From the NCBI RefSeq assembly GCF_036174265.1, contig NZ_CP108055.1:3720001-3784000 (forward strand): a DNA stretch of 64,000 bases, written 5' to 3'. Position 1 is the stretch's first letter. Each line of letters opens with the position of its first letter. Below the pieces are notes generated by a model that worked only from the letters and a program-made list of their open reading frames with translations, was not told where the DNA came from and searched no databases. Below are positions 53,964 to 63,454 of this stretch, piece by piece. Both the position numbers and the translations under genes were made by a program. The DNA comes from Streptomyces sp. NBC_00285. GTDB taxonomy: Bacteria; Actinomycetota; Actinomycetes; Streptomycetales; Streptomycetaceae.

Positions 53964-55619
53964 ATGAGTCGGATACGGCCGTACGTCCGAGGTGCACGTT
54001 CCCGTCGTCTCGCCACAGCCGGAGTCGCCGCCACCGCGGCCACCCTGCTGGCCGCCGCCCTCTCCCCCACCGCAGGCGCCGCCGACCGACCGACCAGGGC
54101 GACCGCGCTCGACAACGCGGCGTCGGTCCTCACCGACCGGGCCTCGACGCTGGGGCTCACCTCCGCCCAGAGCACGAAGGTCCGCGACGTGATCGTCGAC
54201 GCCGACGGCACACAGCACGTCCGCTATGACCGCACGTACCGTCAGATCCCGGTCCTCGGCGGGGACTTCGTGGTCCACCTGGCACCCGACGGGGCGTACC
54301 GCAGCTCCTCCCGCGCGACGAGAAACGCGATATCCCTGGCCAGCGTCACCCCGGCCCTCTCCGCCCCGAAGGCGGCCGACCTCGCGGCGAACGCCCTCAA
54401 GGCGGCCAACCTCGGCGAGACGCTGAAGAAGCTGACGGCCAAGCCGCAGCTGGTCGTCGACGCCCTGCACGGCGCTCCGAAACTGGCCTGGCAGACGAAC
54501 GCGGCGGCGCAGGACTCGCTCGGCAACCCGGTCGCGCGCACGGTCCTCACCGACGCGCGGACGGGTGCGCAGATCGACGCGTGGGACAGCATCGAACAGG
54601 CCGCGGGCGACGGCAAGTCGCTGTACGGCGGGACGGTTCCGCTGCAGACGACGCTGTCGGGGTCGACGTACCAGCTCAAAGACGCGACGCGCGGGAACAC
54701 GTACACCGGTGACGCGGCCAACAAGACCGACCTGTGCTTCCTGAACATCTGCTTCAGCCGGGCGCCGGCGACGCTGTTCACCGACGCCGACAACCACTGG
54801 GGAACGGGGGCGAGTTCGGACCGTGCGACGGCGGCCGTGGACGCGCAGTACGGCACCGACGTCACCTGGGACTACTACAAGAACGTCCACGGGCGGAACG
54901 GCATCGGCGGGGACGGCAAGGGCTCCTACAACCGCGTCCACTACGGCAACAGCTACAACAACGCCTTCTGGGACGACAGTTGCTTCTGCATGACGTACGG
55001 CGACGGTGACGGGACGCAGCTCGGTCCGCTGGTGTCGCTGGACGTGGCGGGCCACGAGATGTCGCACGGCGTGACGTCCAAGACGGCGGCGCTGACCTAC
55101 TCGGGCGAGTCCGGCGGCCTCAACGAGGCGACCTCCGACATCTTCGGCACGCTGGTGGAGTTCTACGCGGGCAACTCCTCGGACACCGGCGACTATCTGA
55201 TCGGCGAGAAGATCGTCCGCTCCGGCTTCGGACGCGACGCCCTGCGCTACATGGACAAGCCCTCCAAGGACGGCAACTCGGCCGACTCCTGGAGCAGTTC
55301 GGTGGGCAACCTGGATGTCCACTACTCCTCGGGCGTCGCGAACCACTTCGCGTACCTGCTGGCCGAGGGCAGCGGCGCAAAGACGATCAACGGCGTCAGC
55401 TACAACTCCCCCACCTCCAACGGCTCCACGCTCACCGGTATCGGCCGGGACAAGCTGGGCGCCATCTGGTACCGGGCACTGACGGTCTACATGACGTCCT
55501 CGACGAACTACGCGGGGGCGCGCACGGCGACCCTGAACGCCGCGAAGGATTTGTACGGTGCGGGCAGCACGGAGTACAACGCGGTGGCGGCGGCCTGGAG
55601 CGCGGTGAACGTGAACTGA
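53964..55619 (+). CDS. Secreted thermolysin-family (M4) metalloprotease
   Basis: ATG at 53964 with AGAGGAGA upstream gives 551 residues. A Tat/Sec-like signal (RSRRLATAGVAAT...AGAA) is followed by the FTP and PepSY propeptide regions and the peptidase domain. Zinc ligands are in GHEMSHGVT near residue 365 and the third ligand in GGLNEATSDIFG near 385; DVHYSSGVANHFAYLL holds the catalytic His. Two Cys pairs (CFLNICFS, CFCM) suggest disulfides. It is a typical extracellular neutral protease. Confidence 0.93.
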   Translation: MSRIRPYVRGARSRRLATAGVAATAATLLAAALSPTAGAADRPTRATALDNAASVLTDRASTLGLTSAQSTKVRDVIVDADGTQHVRYDRTYRQIPVLGGDFVVHLAPDGAYRSSSRATRNAISLASVTPALSAPKAADLAANALKAANLGETLKKLTAKPQLVVDALHGAPKLAWQTNAAAQDSLGNPVARTVLTDARTGAQIDAWDSIEQAAGDGKSLYGGTVPLQTTLSGSTYQLKDATRGNTYTGDAANKTDLCFLNICFSRAPATLFTDADNHWGTGASSDRATAAVDAQYGTDVTWDYYKNVHGRNGIGGDGKGSYNRVHYGNSYNNAFWDDSCFCMTYGDGDGTQLGPLVSLDVAGHEMSHGVTSKTAALTYSGESGGLNEATSDIFGTLVEFYAGNSSDTGDYLIGEKIVRSGFGRDALRYMDKPSKDGNSADSWSSSVGNLDVHYSSGVANHFAYLLAEGSGAKTINGVSYNSPTSNGSTLTGIGRDKLGAIWYRALTVYMTSSTNYAGARTATLNAAKDLYGAGSTEYNAVAAAWSAVNVN

Positions 55620-55696
55620 CCTCCTGCGCAAGGATGGTGTGGTGCGGCCGCCTCGGGTGCCGGGGCGGCCGCATCCGGCCGGAACGAGGAGGGCCC

Positions 55697-56260
55697 ATGG
55701 GCGGAGGCGACCCGCACATCCATGTCGAGGTGAAGGTGGTGCGCCGCGAGGCCGCCGTCCGCACCATGCTCGCGTCCACGTTCGGCCTGGCCGGGGACCT
55801 GCCGAGCGCCGTCGCCACCGGGTGCGGACTGCGGGTGCCGTACGCCATGACCTCGCCGCGGCCCGACAGCGTCACCTGCCTTGCCTGCCGTGAGCACGCC
55901 TGCTCCGAGCACCTGCGCTTCGCCGACGAGATCGAGCGTCTCGGCCGGCTGCCGGGATCGTCCGTCGGCGTCGTCGAGGCCCGGCAGGCCGCCGCCCGGC
56001 ATCGGGCGCTCGCGGAGAGGTTCTCCGGCTCGGGGGCCGGCGCACCGGGTCCTGAACGACCGCCGCCCGGAAGCACGCCCCCCGGCGCGGGACGCCTCAC
56101 CCGCCGTACGGCCTGGTCGCGCGTCCCTCCCTCAGAGTCCTTCCCCACCACACCAGTTGGTCCAGCATCGTCTTCGCCGCAGCGTCCGGGCCCGACGGGT
56201 CCTTCAGGCGGCCGTCGGCGAAGGAGCCTCCCGCGTTGTGGAAGCTCACCGTGTCCCTGA
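55697..56260 (+). CDS. Hypothetical protein with Cys/His cluster, reads into antisense of next gene
   Basis: ATG at 55697 with GAGGAGG five bases upstream. The first 110 residues look genuine: HIHVEVKVVRREAAVRTML, VPYAMTSPRPDSVTCLACRE. The Cys pair with later CSEH could bind metal. The last 50 or so residues are Pro/Ser/Arg-rich and lie antisense to the FMN reductase gene (164-base overlap). This suggests that the native stop was lost or the frame shifted near 56050-56100. No family recognised. Confidence 0.5.
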   Translation: MGGGDPHIHVEVKVVRREAAVRTMLASTFGLAGDLPSAVATGCGLRVPYAMTSPRPDSVTCLACREHACSEHLRFADEIERLGRLPGSSVGVVEARQAAARHRALAERFSGSGAGAPGPERPPPGSTPPGAGRLTRRTAWSRVPPSESFPTTPVGPASSSPQRPGPTGPSGGRRRRSLPRCGSSPCP

Positions 56261-56759
56261 CCGTCACCGCGTGGAGTTCCGCGAAGACCTGGCGAAGGTG
56301 TTCCACCGCCCGCAGACCGCCCGAGACGCCGCCGTAGGAGACCAGCGCCACCGGCTTGGCCTGCCACTCCGTGAAGTGCCAGTCGACGAGGTTCTTCAGA
56401 CCGGCCGGGAAGGAGTGGTTGTACTCGGGGGTGAGGACCACGAAGGCGTCCGCCGACGCGAGGCCGGGGGTCACCGAGGAGAGCGCGGCGGTCGCCTCCG
56501 GGGTCGGGGCGAGGTCCAGGGGCAGGGCGGTCTCGGCCACGTCGACGACCGTGGGGACCAGATCGTCGCGCTCGCGCAGGTGGTCCAGGAGCCAGTCGGC
56601 GACGACGGGGCCGAAGCGGCCATGGCGGTTGCTGCCGATGACGAGAGTGACGCGCAAAGGGGCGGTGCGGGCTGTATCGGCCCGCTGAGCCGTTTCGGTC
56701 ATCGGAGCTGTATCGGTCTTCTGAGCTGTTTCGGTCTTCTGAGCTGTTTCGGTCTGCAT
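56097..56759 (-). CDS. NADPH-dependent FMN reductase-like protein with N-terminal 6-residue repeats
   Basis: ATG at 56759 gives 220 residues. After an unusual repeat-built lead of about 32 residues, the flavodoxin-like domain begins LRVTLVIGSNRHGRFGPVVA (phosphate-binding loop for FMN) and continues with VVLTPEYNHSFPAGLKNLVDW and SYGGVSGGLRAVEHL, all signatures of the ArsH/SsuE/azoreductase-type FMN reductase family. It would reduce FMN or quinones with NAD(P)H. Its 3' end is antisense to the preceding plus-strand ORF. Confidence 0.85.
   Translation of the reverse strand: MQTETAQKTETAQKTDTAPMTETAQRADTARTAPLRVTLVIGSNRHGRFGPVVADWLLDHLRERDDLVPTVVDVAETALPLDLAPTPEATAALSSVTPGLASADAFVVLTPEYNHSFPAGLKNLVDWHFTEWQAKPVALVSYGGVSGGLRAVEHLRQVFAELHAVTVRDTVSFHNAGGSFADGRLKDPSGPDAAAKTMLDQLVWWGRTLREGRATRPYGG
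56664..56753 (-). repeat. 18-bp tandem repeats coding TETAQK-like hexapeptides
   Basis: Five consecutive units encode TETAQK, TETAQK, TDTAPM, TETAQR and ADTART at the start of the FMN reductase gene. The first two DNA units are almost identical. Unit length is a multiple of three, so copy-number change would keep the frame. Confidence 0.75.
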
Positions 56760-57037
56760 GCGGATCAGCCTCTTACCTCGACCTGAGTTGAGGTCAAGTG
56801 CCGATCTCCGGCAGCGGGTCACCCGTTCACACGCGCGCCCCGCGCTCTTCGGGTTCTCTTCGGCGGCACCCCTGCCGTACGGCGATGACCTGCTGAAACT
56901 CCGGCCGCGGCACCCGGCGGCACCTCGATCTGACACCCGTTCACCACATTTCTGACGCACCCTCAGGAAGCGGGTTCGGCCCACTGCCACTTACCTCGAC
57001 AGCAGAGGGATCCCGTCCGAGAGCTCGAAGGAGCACC

Positions 57038-57559
57038 ATGCGCACCACCGCCCGCCTGCTGACCGGCAGCGCGCTCGCCGTCGCCGCCGCAGGTCTCGCC
57101 TGCGCGCCCGCCCACGCCGGTGACGCGGACGGCCTGGAGGTGTTCCCGTCCTCCGTCGTGCCAGGCGGACAGGTCACCGTGAACACGGCGGCGTGCGGGG
57201 ACGGCGGTACGGCGGCGGGGGACGCCGGCGCGGTGGGCGCGGGCGCCTTCACGCTGGCGCCCAGTACGCACGCGGGTGACGCGATCGGGCAGTTCCGGGT
57301 GCCGCCGAGCGCGCAGCCGGGGACGTACGAGATCGCCGCGACCTGCGCCGAGGGCGGCCGGCGGGTGATCGGGGACCTGGTGGTGACGCTGACCTCGCAG
57401 CGTCAGCCGGTGCACCCCAGGGGAAGTGTGAAGACGGGGGTCGGTGGCGCTCTTGGCCCCGATCCCGTGCAGACCGCGGCCGGCGTGGCGGCTCTCGCCG
57501 TCGCCGCCGCGGGCGGTACCTGGCTCCTGCATCGCCGGGCGAGAGGCGACGGGATCTGA
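57038..57559 (+). CDS. Secreted protein with C-terminal membrane anchor
   Basis: 173 residues with AAGGAG before the ATG. A signal peptide ending AHA is followed by an Ig-like beta region (LEVFPSSVVPGGQVTVNTAAC, GTYEIAATCAEGGRR), a linker and a C-terminal helix (GVAALAVAAAGGTWLLHRRARG). No LPxTG motif is present. It is 132 bases upstream of a class F sortase, a pairing often seen in Streptomyces, though a sorting substrate role is not proven. Confidence 0.75.
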   Translation: MRTTARLLTGSALAVAAAGLACAPAHAGDADGLEVFPSSVVPGGQVTVNTAACGDGGTAAGDAGAVGAGAFTLAPSTHAGDAIGQFRVPPSAQPGTYEIAATCAEGGRRVIGDLVVTLTSQRQPVHPRGSVKTGVGGALGPDPVQTAAGVAALAVAAAGGTWLLHRRARGDGI

Positions 57560-57691
57560 CGGACACCCTCCGCTGTCCGTCCGCCGGTACCGCATGTCCC
57601 CTCCCCTCCGGGCCCGACGCCCCTCGCGGCCCGGAGGGGGTGGGAGACCGGCCCGACTCCGGGCCGCCCGACTTCTGCGAGAGGAGGCCCC

Positions 57692-58375
57692 GTGCGCGCG
57701 TTCGGCAACCGCGGCTTCCGCGACCGCGGCTTCGGCAACCGCCGGTTCGGCAACACCGCCATAGCGGGCGTCACCGTACTGGCCCTGTGCAGCGGTGCGT
57801 GGCTGCTGCACAGCGGCGCCGAGACGCACGCCCCGCCGCAGCCGTCCGCCGCCCAGGCCCACTCCCCCGCAGGGGACGCCCCCGGCCGCGACGCCTCGGG
57901 AGCCACCGCGCCCGCGCTGCCGCCCTCCCCGCCCGACCGGATCCGCATCCCCGCGATCCGCGTGGACGCTCCCCTGATGGGCCTGGCCCTCACCCGCGGC
58001 GGCAGCCTCGACGTGCCGCCGGCCGCGCGGGAGAACCTCGCCGGCTGGTACGAGGCCGGCACCACTCCCGGTGAGAGGGGCACCGCGATCGTCGCCGGGC
58101 ACGTCGACAACGCCGACGGTCCCGCCGTCTTCTACAACCTCGGCGCCCTGCAGAAGGGAAGCGCGATCGAGGTGGACCGGCGTGACGGCGGTGTCGCGGT
58201 GTTCACGGTGGACGCGGTCGAGGTGTACGACGCGAAGGACTTCCCCGACGAGAAGGTGTACGGAGCCGCGAAGAGGCCCGAACTGCGGGTGATCACCTGC
58301 GGCGGGGGTTACTCACGCTCGACCGGTTACCGGGGGAACGTGGTGGTGTTCGCGCACCTCACGGGGAGCCGCTGA
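57692..58375 (+). CDS. Class F sortase
   Basis: GTG at 57692 after GAGGAGG gives 227 residues. An N-terminal membrane helix ([17 protein letters not shown]) and Pro/Ala linker lead to the sortase barrel: catalytic His in [10 protein letters not shown] near residue 135, Cys in [16 protein letters not shown] near 202, and Arg in the same segment. It cleaves and transfers surface proteins or performs a related transpeptidation. Probably co-transcribed with the secreted protein upstream. Confidence 0.9.
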   Translation: MRAFGNRGFRDRGFGNRRFGNTAIAGVTVLALCSGAWLLHSGAETHAPPQPSAAQAHSPAGDAPGRDASGATAPALPPSPPDRIRIPAIRVDAPLMGLALTRGGSLDVPPAARENLAGWYEAGTTPGERGTAIVAGHVDNADGPAVFYNLGALQKGSAIEVDRRDGGVAVFTVDAVEVYDAKDFPDEKVYGAAKRPELRVITCGGGYSRSTGYRGNVVVFAHLTGSR

Positions 58376-58904
58376 CGACCGCGCCGGCGATGGCCCGTGC
58401 GCAGTCCCGGGATCCGGCCCGGGTGGTGTCGACCTCGATGTCGTAGAGCACGCCCCGGTGGACGGTCTCCGCCTGCTTCTCGGCCATCCCCTGCGCCCGG
58501 TCGCCCCGCGCGATCTCGCGGCCCGCGGCGACGGCGGCCTCGCAGCGCACGCCGACCCACAGGACGTCCAGTCCCGCCAGGGCCCCGCGCCAGCGCTCCT
58601 GGGAGCGCGGACCGCCGAGGAAGACGTCGTCGACGATGACACGGGCGCCCGCGCGGGCCGTCGCGGCGAGCCCGGCCGTCCAGGCCGCCTCCAGCCGCCT
58701 GAAGTCCGCTCCGACGCTCACCCCGCCGTCCGCCGTGACCTCGATGCCCGTGTCCGACTCCTGGAGGGCCGGGGGCAGGGAGTCGACGAAGTCGTCGATG
58801 CCGAAGGTCAGCCAGGGCTCCGGCAGCACGGCCTGGAGGCAGCGGGCGATGGTCGACTTGCCGGAGCTGGAGCCGCCGTTGAGCACGATCACCTGAGTCG
58901 TCAC
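58359..58904 (-). CDS. Chloramphenicol phosphotransferase-like kinase
   Basis: GTG at 58904 gives 181 residues. P-loop [19 protein letters not shown] at the start, [11 protein letters not shown] near residue 35 and [10 protein letters not shown] near 88 match the CPT family (PF07931), which phosphorylates chloramphenicol in the producer; many members have other, unknown substrates. Its 3' end overlaps the sortase gene by 17 bases. Resistance is possible but not shown by sequence. Confidence 0.8.
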   Translation of the reverse strand: MTTQVIVLNGGSSSGKSTIARCLQAVLPEPWLTFGIDDFVDSLPPALQESDTGIEVTADGGVSVGADFRRLEAAWTAGLAATARAGARVIVDDVFLGGPRSQERWRGALAGLDVLWVGVRCEAAVAAGREIARGDRAQGMAEKQAETVHRGVLYDIEVDTTRAGSRDCARAIAGAVVSGSP

Positions 58905-59182
58905 CAGGGCACAGTAGGGGAGCTCGGCCCCGGGGCCCCACCGGTTTACGCCGCGGCCCCTCCTCGGCGCGGTGAAGTCCGGTGGGGCCCGGGGCGGACC
59001 GTGTGTCCTGTCACACGGCCGCGGTGACGGCGGCGCTGCCGAGCAGCCGGTGGCGCACGGGTCGTAGACCATGCCGTACGCCCTCACCCGTGCCGACGCC
59101 CGTATCCGGCGCGTCCTCACAGCAGGCACCGGCCGCACGCTCCGAACCCTCACATCCGTCCCCGTCCCTTGCTGAGGGCAGC

Positions 59183-59231
59183 GTTCCTCGCGGGAAACAG
59201 GGGTGATGCGGTCGGGTAACACCCGCAACGC
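59183..59231 (+). promoter_or_regulatory. Candidate GlnR-binding region upstream of the nitrite reductase operon
   Basis: GTTCC-n6-GAAAC (59183-59198) is followed at further 11-base steps by GATGC, GTAAC (59216-59220) and AACGC. The GTnAC/GAAAC periodicity matches GlnR boxes. It lies 13-60 bases before the first gene. The remaining gap from 58905 to 59182 shows no gene. Confidence 0.55.
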
Positions 59232-59243
59232 ACGCTCCTGGAC

Positions 59244-60458
59244 ATGACCTCGAATACGCGTGTGGTGGTGATCGGCGCCGGACTCGCGGGCGTCCGTCTC
59301 GCCCGGCGGCTCGGAGAGCTCGGCACGCCCGTGACGCTCGTCGGCGAGGAGGAGCACCGCCCGTACAACCGGGTGCTCCTCGCCGAAGTGCTGGCGGGAC
59401 GGTACACCCCGGACGTGATCGCCCTCCCGACGCCGGCCGCGCTGACCCGTGCGCGGGTGGCCGGCATCGACCGTGGGGCACGGACCGTCGAGTGCGCGGA
59501 CGGCTCGAAGATCGCATACGACACGCTGGTTCTGGCCACCGGCTCGAACCCGGTGCTGCCGCCGCTGCGCGGTCTGTTCACCCCCGACCACGAACTGCCG
59601 GAGGGCGTCCACGCCTTCCGCACCATGGACGACTGCCTGGGCCTGTCCAAGGCGGTCCGGCCGGGAGTGAAGGCGGTCGTGATCGGCGGCGGGCTCCTCG
59701 GGGTCTCCGCGGCCCGCGCGCTCGCCCAGCGGGGCGCCCAGGTCGTCCTCGCCCAGCAGTCCGAGCGGCTCATGGAACGCCAGCTCGACCCGAGCGCCTC
59801 CAAGCTCGTCCGGCGTCACCTCGGGGCGCTCGGCGTCGAGGTCCACACCGACCTGCGCGTGCGTGACGTGCGCTGCGTCGGCGGCGCGGTCCGCTCGGTG
59901 GAGATGGCCGACGGATACACCCTCGACGCCCAGATCGTGGTCCTGGCCTGCGGCGTCCACCCCCGTGTCGGGCTCGCGCAGACAGCGGGCCTTCAGGTGC
60001 GCAAGGGAGTCGTCGTGGACGACGAACTGCGGACGTCCGACCCGTACATCCACGCCATCGGCGACTGCGCCCAGCACGACGGCAACGTCTACGGCCTCGC
60101 CACACCGGCCCTCGAACAGGCCGATGTGCTCGCCGAGTTGCTGGCCGGCCGGGCGAACGCCCGCTACACCGGCACCCGCTCGCTGACCCGGCTCACGCTT
60201 CCCGGACAGAGCGCCTTCGACCTGGCGGCGTTCGGCGAGACCGAGGCGCTCCCGGGCGACGACGTCGTCCAGCTCGCGGACGCCACCCGCGGCACCTACC
60301 GCAAGGTCGTCGTCCGCGACGACCGCCTGGTCGGCGGGGTCCTCGTCGGCGAACTCGGCACCGTCGGCGCGCTCGCCCGCGCCTGGGAGGGAGCAGAGCC
60401 GCTCCCCTCCGACGGCGGCCCGCTGCTCCACCTGCTCACCAACGATGGAGGCTCCTGA
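59244..60458 (+). CDS. FAD-dependent NAD(P)H oxidoreductase of the nitrite reductase operon
   Basis: 404 residues. FAD motif [31 protein letters not shown] near residue 40, NAD(P)-binding [17 protein letters not shown] near 148 and [12 protein letters not shown] near 273 give the layout of NirB N-terminal domains and rubredoxin-type reductases. The stop overlaps the NirB start by one base. It may act as an extra electron entry for nitrite or nitrate reduction (NasB/NasC-like). Confidence 0.85.
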   Translation: MTSNTRVVVIGAGLAGVRLARRLGELGTPVTLVGEEEHRPYNRVLLAEVLAGRYTPDVIALPTPAALTRARVAGIDRGARTVECADGSKIAYDTLVLATGSNPVLPPLRGLFTPDHELPEGVHAFRTMDDCLGLSKAVRPGVKAVVIGGGLLGVSAARALAQRGAQVVLAQQSERLMERQLDPSASKLVRRHLGALGVEVHTDLRVRDVRCVGGAVRSVEMADGYTLDAQIVVLACGVHPRVGLAQTAGLQVRKGVVVDDELRTSDPYIHAIGDCAQHDGNVYGLATPALEQADVLAELLAGRANARYTGTRSLTRLTLPGQSAFDLAAFGETEALPGDDVVQLADATRGTYRKVVVRDDRLVGGVLVGELGTVGALARAWEGAEPLPSDGGPLLHLLTNDGGS

Positions 60459-63061
60459 TGACCGCCACCCCGGAGGCCACGGAGGCCACCCCCACGATCG
60501 TGCTCGTCGGCCACGGCATGGTCGGCCAGCGCTTCCTGGAGGCGCTCGCCGAGCGCGGCCTGACCGCCACGCACCGCGTGGTCGTGCTCTGTGAGGAGCC
60601 GCGTCCCGCATACGACCGCGTCGCGCTCACCTCGTACTTCTCGGGCCGGACACCCGAGGAACTCTCCCTGACGGACCTGGAGTTCATCGAGACGCACGGC
60701 ATCGAGCTGTACGTCGGCGACGCCGCCGTGACGATCGACCGCGAGGCGAAGCAGGTCACCGCCCGGTCCGGCCAGGTCTTCGAGTACGAGACCCTCGTCC
60801 TCGCCACCGGGTCGTACCCGTTCGTGCCGCCGGTCCCGAACAAGGACGCCGAGGGCTGCTTCGTCTACCGCACGATCGAGGACCTCCTCGCCATCGAGGA
60901 GTACGCGAAGACCCGTACGACCGGTGCCGTGGTCGGCGGCGGTCTGCTCGGACTCGAGGCGGCCGGCGCCCTGAAGGGGCTCGGACTCACGTCGCACATC
61001 GTGGAGTTCGCGCCGCGGCTGATGCCGGTGCAGGTCGACAACGGCGGTGGTGCGGCGCTGCTGCGCACCATCGAGGAGATGGGCCTGAGCGTCCACACGG
61101 GCGTGGGCACGCAGGAGATCGTGGTCGACGAGGCCGGTGCCGTCACCGGCATGAAGCTCTCGGACGGTTCCGAACTCGCCACCGACCTGGTGGTGTTCAG
61201 CGCCGGTGTCCGCCCCCGCGACCAGCTGGCCCGTGACTCGGGCCTCACCGTCGGTGAGCGCGGCGGCATCTCGGTCGACGAGCAGTGCCGTACGGTCTCG
61301 GACCCGCACGTGTTCGCGATCGGCGAGTGCGCGCTGGCCTCCGACGGCCGGGTGTACGGCCTGGTGGCGCCCGGTTACGAGCAGGCCGAGACGGTCGCGG
61401 CGACCATCGCCTCCGACGAGGCGGCCTTCGTGGGCGCCGACCTGTCCACCAAGCTGAAGCTGCTCGGCGTGGACGTCGCCTCCTTCGGTGACGCGCACGG
61501 CGCCACCGCGGACTGCCTGGACGTCGTCTACTCCGACTCCCGCTCGGGCCTGTACAAGAAGCTGGTCATCGGCCGGGACGGCACACTGCTCGGCGGCATC
61601 CTGGTCGGCGACGCGGAGGCGTACGGCACGCTGAAGGCGTTCACCGGGTCCGTCCCGCCGGTCTCGCCGGAGTCGCTGGTGCTGCCCGCCGGAGCCGGCG
61701 AGTCCGTCCAGCTCGGCCCGTCCGCGCTGCCGGACGACGCGATCATCTGCTCCTGCAACAACGTCCGCAAGGGCACGATCCGCGGCGCGGTCACCGAGCA
61801 CAACTGCACCACCGTGCCCGAGGTGAAGAAGTGCACCAAGGCCGGTACGACGTGCGGCAGTTGCGTCAAGGTCCTCGGCCAGCTGGTCACCGCCGAGCTG
61901 GAGGCGTCCGGCGTCGAGGTCGACAAGGGCCTGTGCGGCTGCTTCGCGCAGACCCGCGAGGAGCTCTACGAGATCGTCCTCGCCCTGCGCATCAACACCT
62001 ACCAGGACCTCCTGGACCGCTACGGCCGCGACAGCGCCAAGGGCGGTGACGGCTGCGACATCTGCAAGCCGGCGGTCGCCTCGATCATCGCCTCCCTCGC
62101 CCCGACCATCGGCGCGAGCGGCTACGTCCTGGACGGCGAGCAGGCGGCGCTGCAGGAGACCAACGACCACTTCCTCGCCAACCTCCAGAAGAACGGCTCC
62201 TATTCGGTCGTCCCGCGCATCCCCGGCGGTGAGATCACCCCCGAGGGCCTCATCGTGATCGGTGAGATCGCCCGCGACTTCGGCCTCTACACGAAGATCA
62301 CCGGCGGCCAGCGGATCGACATGTTCGGCGCCCGCGTCGAACAACTCCCTCTGATCTGGACCCGGTTGGTGGACGCGGGCTTCGAGTCCGGCCACGCCTA
62401 CGGCAAGTCCCTGCGGACGGTGAAGTCCTGCGTCGGCCAGACCTGGTGCCGCTACGGCGTCCAGGACTCGGTCCGCATGGCGATCGACCTGGAGCTGCGC
62501 TATCGGGGGCTCAGGTCGCCGCACAAGCTCAAGTCGGCGGTGTCCGGCTGCGCCCGCGAGTGCGCCGAGGCCCAGTCGAAGGACTTCGGCATCATCGCCA
62601 CCGCGAGCGGCTGGAACCTGTACGTGGGCGGCAACGGCGGCGCCACCCCGCGCCACGCGGACCTCCTCGCGCAGGACCTCTCCGACGCCGAACTGATCAG
62701 GCTGATCGACCGGTTCCTGATGTTCTACATCCGCACCGCCGACCGCCTGGAGCGCACCTCGACCTGGCTGGAGCGCATCCCGGGCGGCCTGGACCACGTC
62801 CGTGACGTGGTCGTGGAGGACTCCCTCGGCATCTGCGAGGAGCTGGAGTCCCTGATGACGGACCATGTCGCGCACTACGCCGACGAGTGGGCGACGACCA
62901 TCAACGACCCCGAGAAGCTGGCCCGGTTCGTGTCCTTCGTGAACGCGCCGGACACCCCCGACCCGGTCGTCGGCTTCGTGCCCGAGCGCGACCAGATCAA
63001 GCCCGACCTGCCGCTGCTGACCATCGGCCACCGACCCCTGGAAGGAAGCGCCCAGCGATGA
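60458..63061 (+). CDS. nirB: Nitrite reductase [NAD(P)H] large subunit NirB
   Basis: 867 residues, full length. Domains in order: FAD/NAD(P) reductase (residues about 10-300), BFD-like [2Fe-2S] domains ([16 protein letters not shown], then TTCGSCVK, and a second [11 protein letters not shown]), the ferredoxin-like half domain, and the siroheme/4Fe-4S domain with [11 protein letters not shown] near 657 and [10 protein letters not shown] near 695 (Cys-x5-Cys and Cys-x3-Cys). It reduces nitrite to ammonium with six electrons from NAD(P)H. It is coupled to the upstream flavoprotein and to nirD. Confidence 0.96.
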   Translation: MTATPEATEATPTIVLVGHGMVGQRFLEALAERGLTATHRVVVLCEEPRPAYDRVALTSYFSGRTPEELSLTDLEFIETHGIELYVGDAAVTIDREAKQVTARSGQVFEYETLVLATGSYPFVPPVPNKDAEGCFVYRTIEDLLAIEEYAKTRTTGAVVGGGLLGLEAAGALKGLGLTSHIVEFAPRLMPVQVDNGGGAALLRTIEEMGLSVHTGVGTQEIVVDEAGAVTGMKLSDGSELATDLVVFSAGVRPRDQLARDSGLTVGERGGISVDEQCRTVSDPHVFAIGECALASDGRVYGLVAPGYEQAETVAATIASDEAAFVGADLSTKLKLLGVDVASFGDAHGATADCLDVVYSDSRSGLYKKLVIGRDGTLLGGILVGDAEAYGTLKAFTGSVPPVSPESLVLPAGAGESVQLGPSALPDDAIICSCNNVRKGTIRGAVTEHNCTTVPEVKKCTKAGTTCGSCVKVLGQLVTAELEASGVEVDKGLCGCFAQTREELYEIVLALRINTYQDLLDRYGRDSAKGGDGCDICKPAVASIIASLAPTIGASGYVLDGEQAALQETNDHFLANLQKNGSYSVVPRIPGGEITPEGLIVIGEIARDFGLYTKITGGQRIDMFGARVEQLPLIWTRLVDAGFESGHAYGKSLRTVKSCVGQTWCRYGVQDSVRMAIDLELRYRGLRSPHKLKSAVSGCARECAEAQSKDFGIIATASGWNLYVGGNGGATPRHADLLAQDLSDAELIRLIDRFLMFYIRTADRLERTSTWLERIPGGLDHVRDVVVEDSLGICEELESLMTDHVAHYADEWATTINDPEKLARFVSFVNAPDTPDPVVGFVPERDQIKPDLPLLTIGHRPLEGSAQR

Positions 63062-63408
63062 CCCTGGCACCCGAGACGACCGACCTGAAGATCGAAATCC
63101 ACCTGGACGGCGACTGGTTCGCGGTCTGCGAACTGACCCGGCTGCTCCCCGGCCGGGGAGTGGCGGCCCTGCTGCCCGACGGCCGTCAGGCCGCCCTCTT
63201 CCGCGACCGCGCCGGCGCTCTGTACGCCATCGACAACCGCGATCCGTTCGGCGGCGCGGCGGTTCTCTCCCGCGGCCTGACCGGCAGCCACCAGGGTCGG
63301 CCGTTCGTCGCCTCGCCCCTGCTGAAGCAGCGGTTCGACCTGGCGACCGGGCAGTGCCTGGACGACGAGTCGGTGCGGGTGGCCACGTACGAGGTGCGGG
63401 CGGCATAA
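63058..63408 (+). CDS. nirD: Nitrite reductase small subunit NirD
   Basis: 116 residues with ATGA overlap at the nirB stop. It has a Rieske-like fold: WFAVCELTRLLPGRGVAALL, AIDNRDPFGGAAVLSRGL and FVASPLLKQRFDLATGQC. As known for NirD, the Rieske Cys/His ligands are absent, so no cluster is expected. It forms the assimilatory nitrite reductase with NirB. Confidence 0.93.
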   Translation: MTLAPETTDLKIEIHLDGDWFAVCELTRLLPGRGVAALLPDGRQAALFRDRAGALYAIDNRDPFGGAAVLSRGLTGSHQGRPFVASPLLKQRFDLATGQCLDDESVRVATYEVRAA

Positions 63409-63417
63409 CGAAGTTTC

Positions 63418-63447
63418 TTGACCGATCGTTCTCGATGGTCCTAGTCT
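63418..63447 (+). promoter_or_regulatory. Promoter and palindromic operator of the TetR gene
   Basis: TTGACC (63418-63423) and TAGTCT (63442-63447) are 18 bases apart. Between them, ACCGATCG-TTC-TCGATGGT (63421-63439) is an imperfect palindrome, typical of a TetR autoregulatory site. The start codon follows within about 8 bases of the -10, so the mRNA would be almost leaderless. Confidence 0.55.
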
Positions 63448-63454
63448 CGTGCGC

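Noticed and set aside
58359..60611. 750-residue minus-strand open frame covering the CPT-like gene
   Set aside because: Only the last 181 residues, from the GTG at 58904, look like protein. The upstream part is antisense to the flavoprotein gene.
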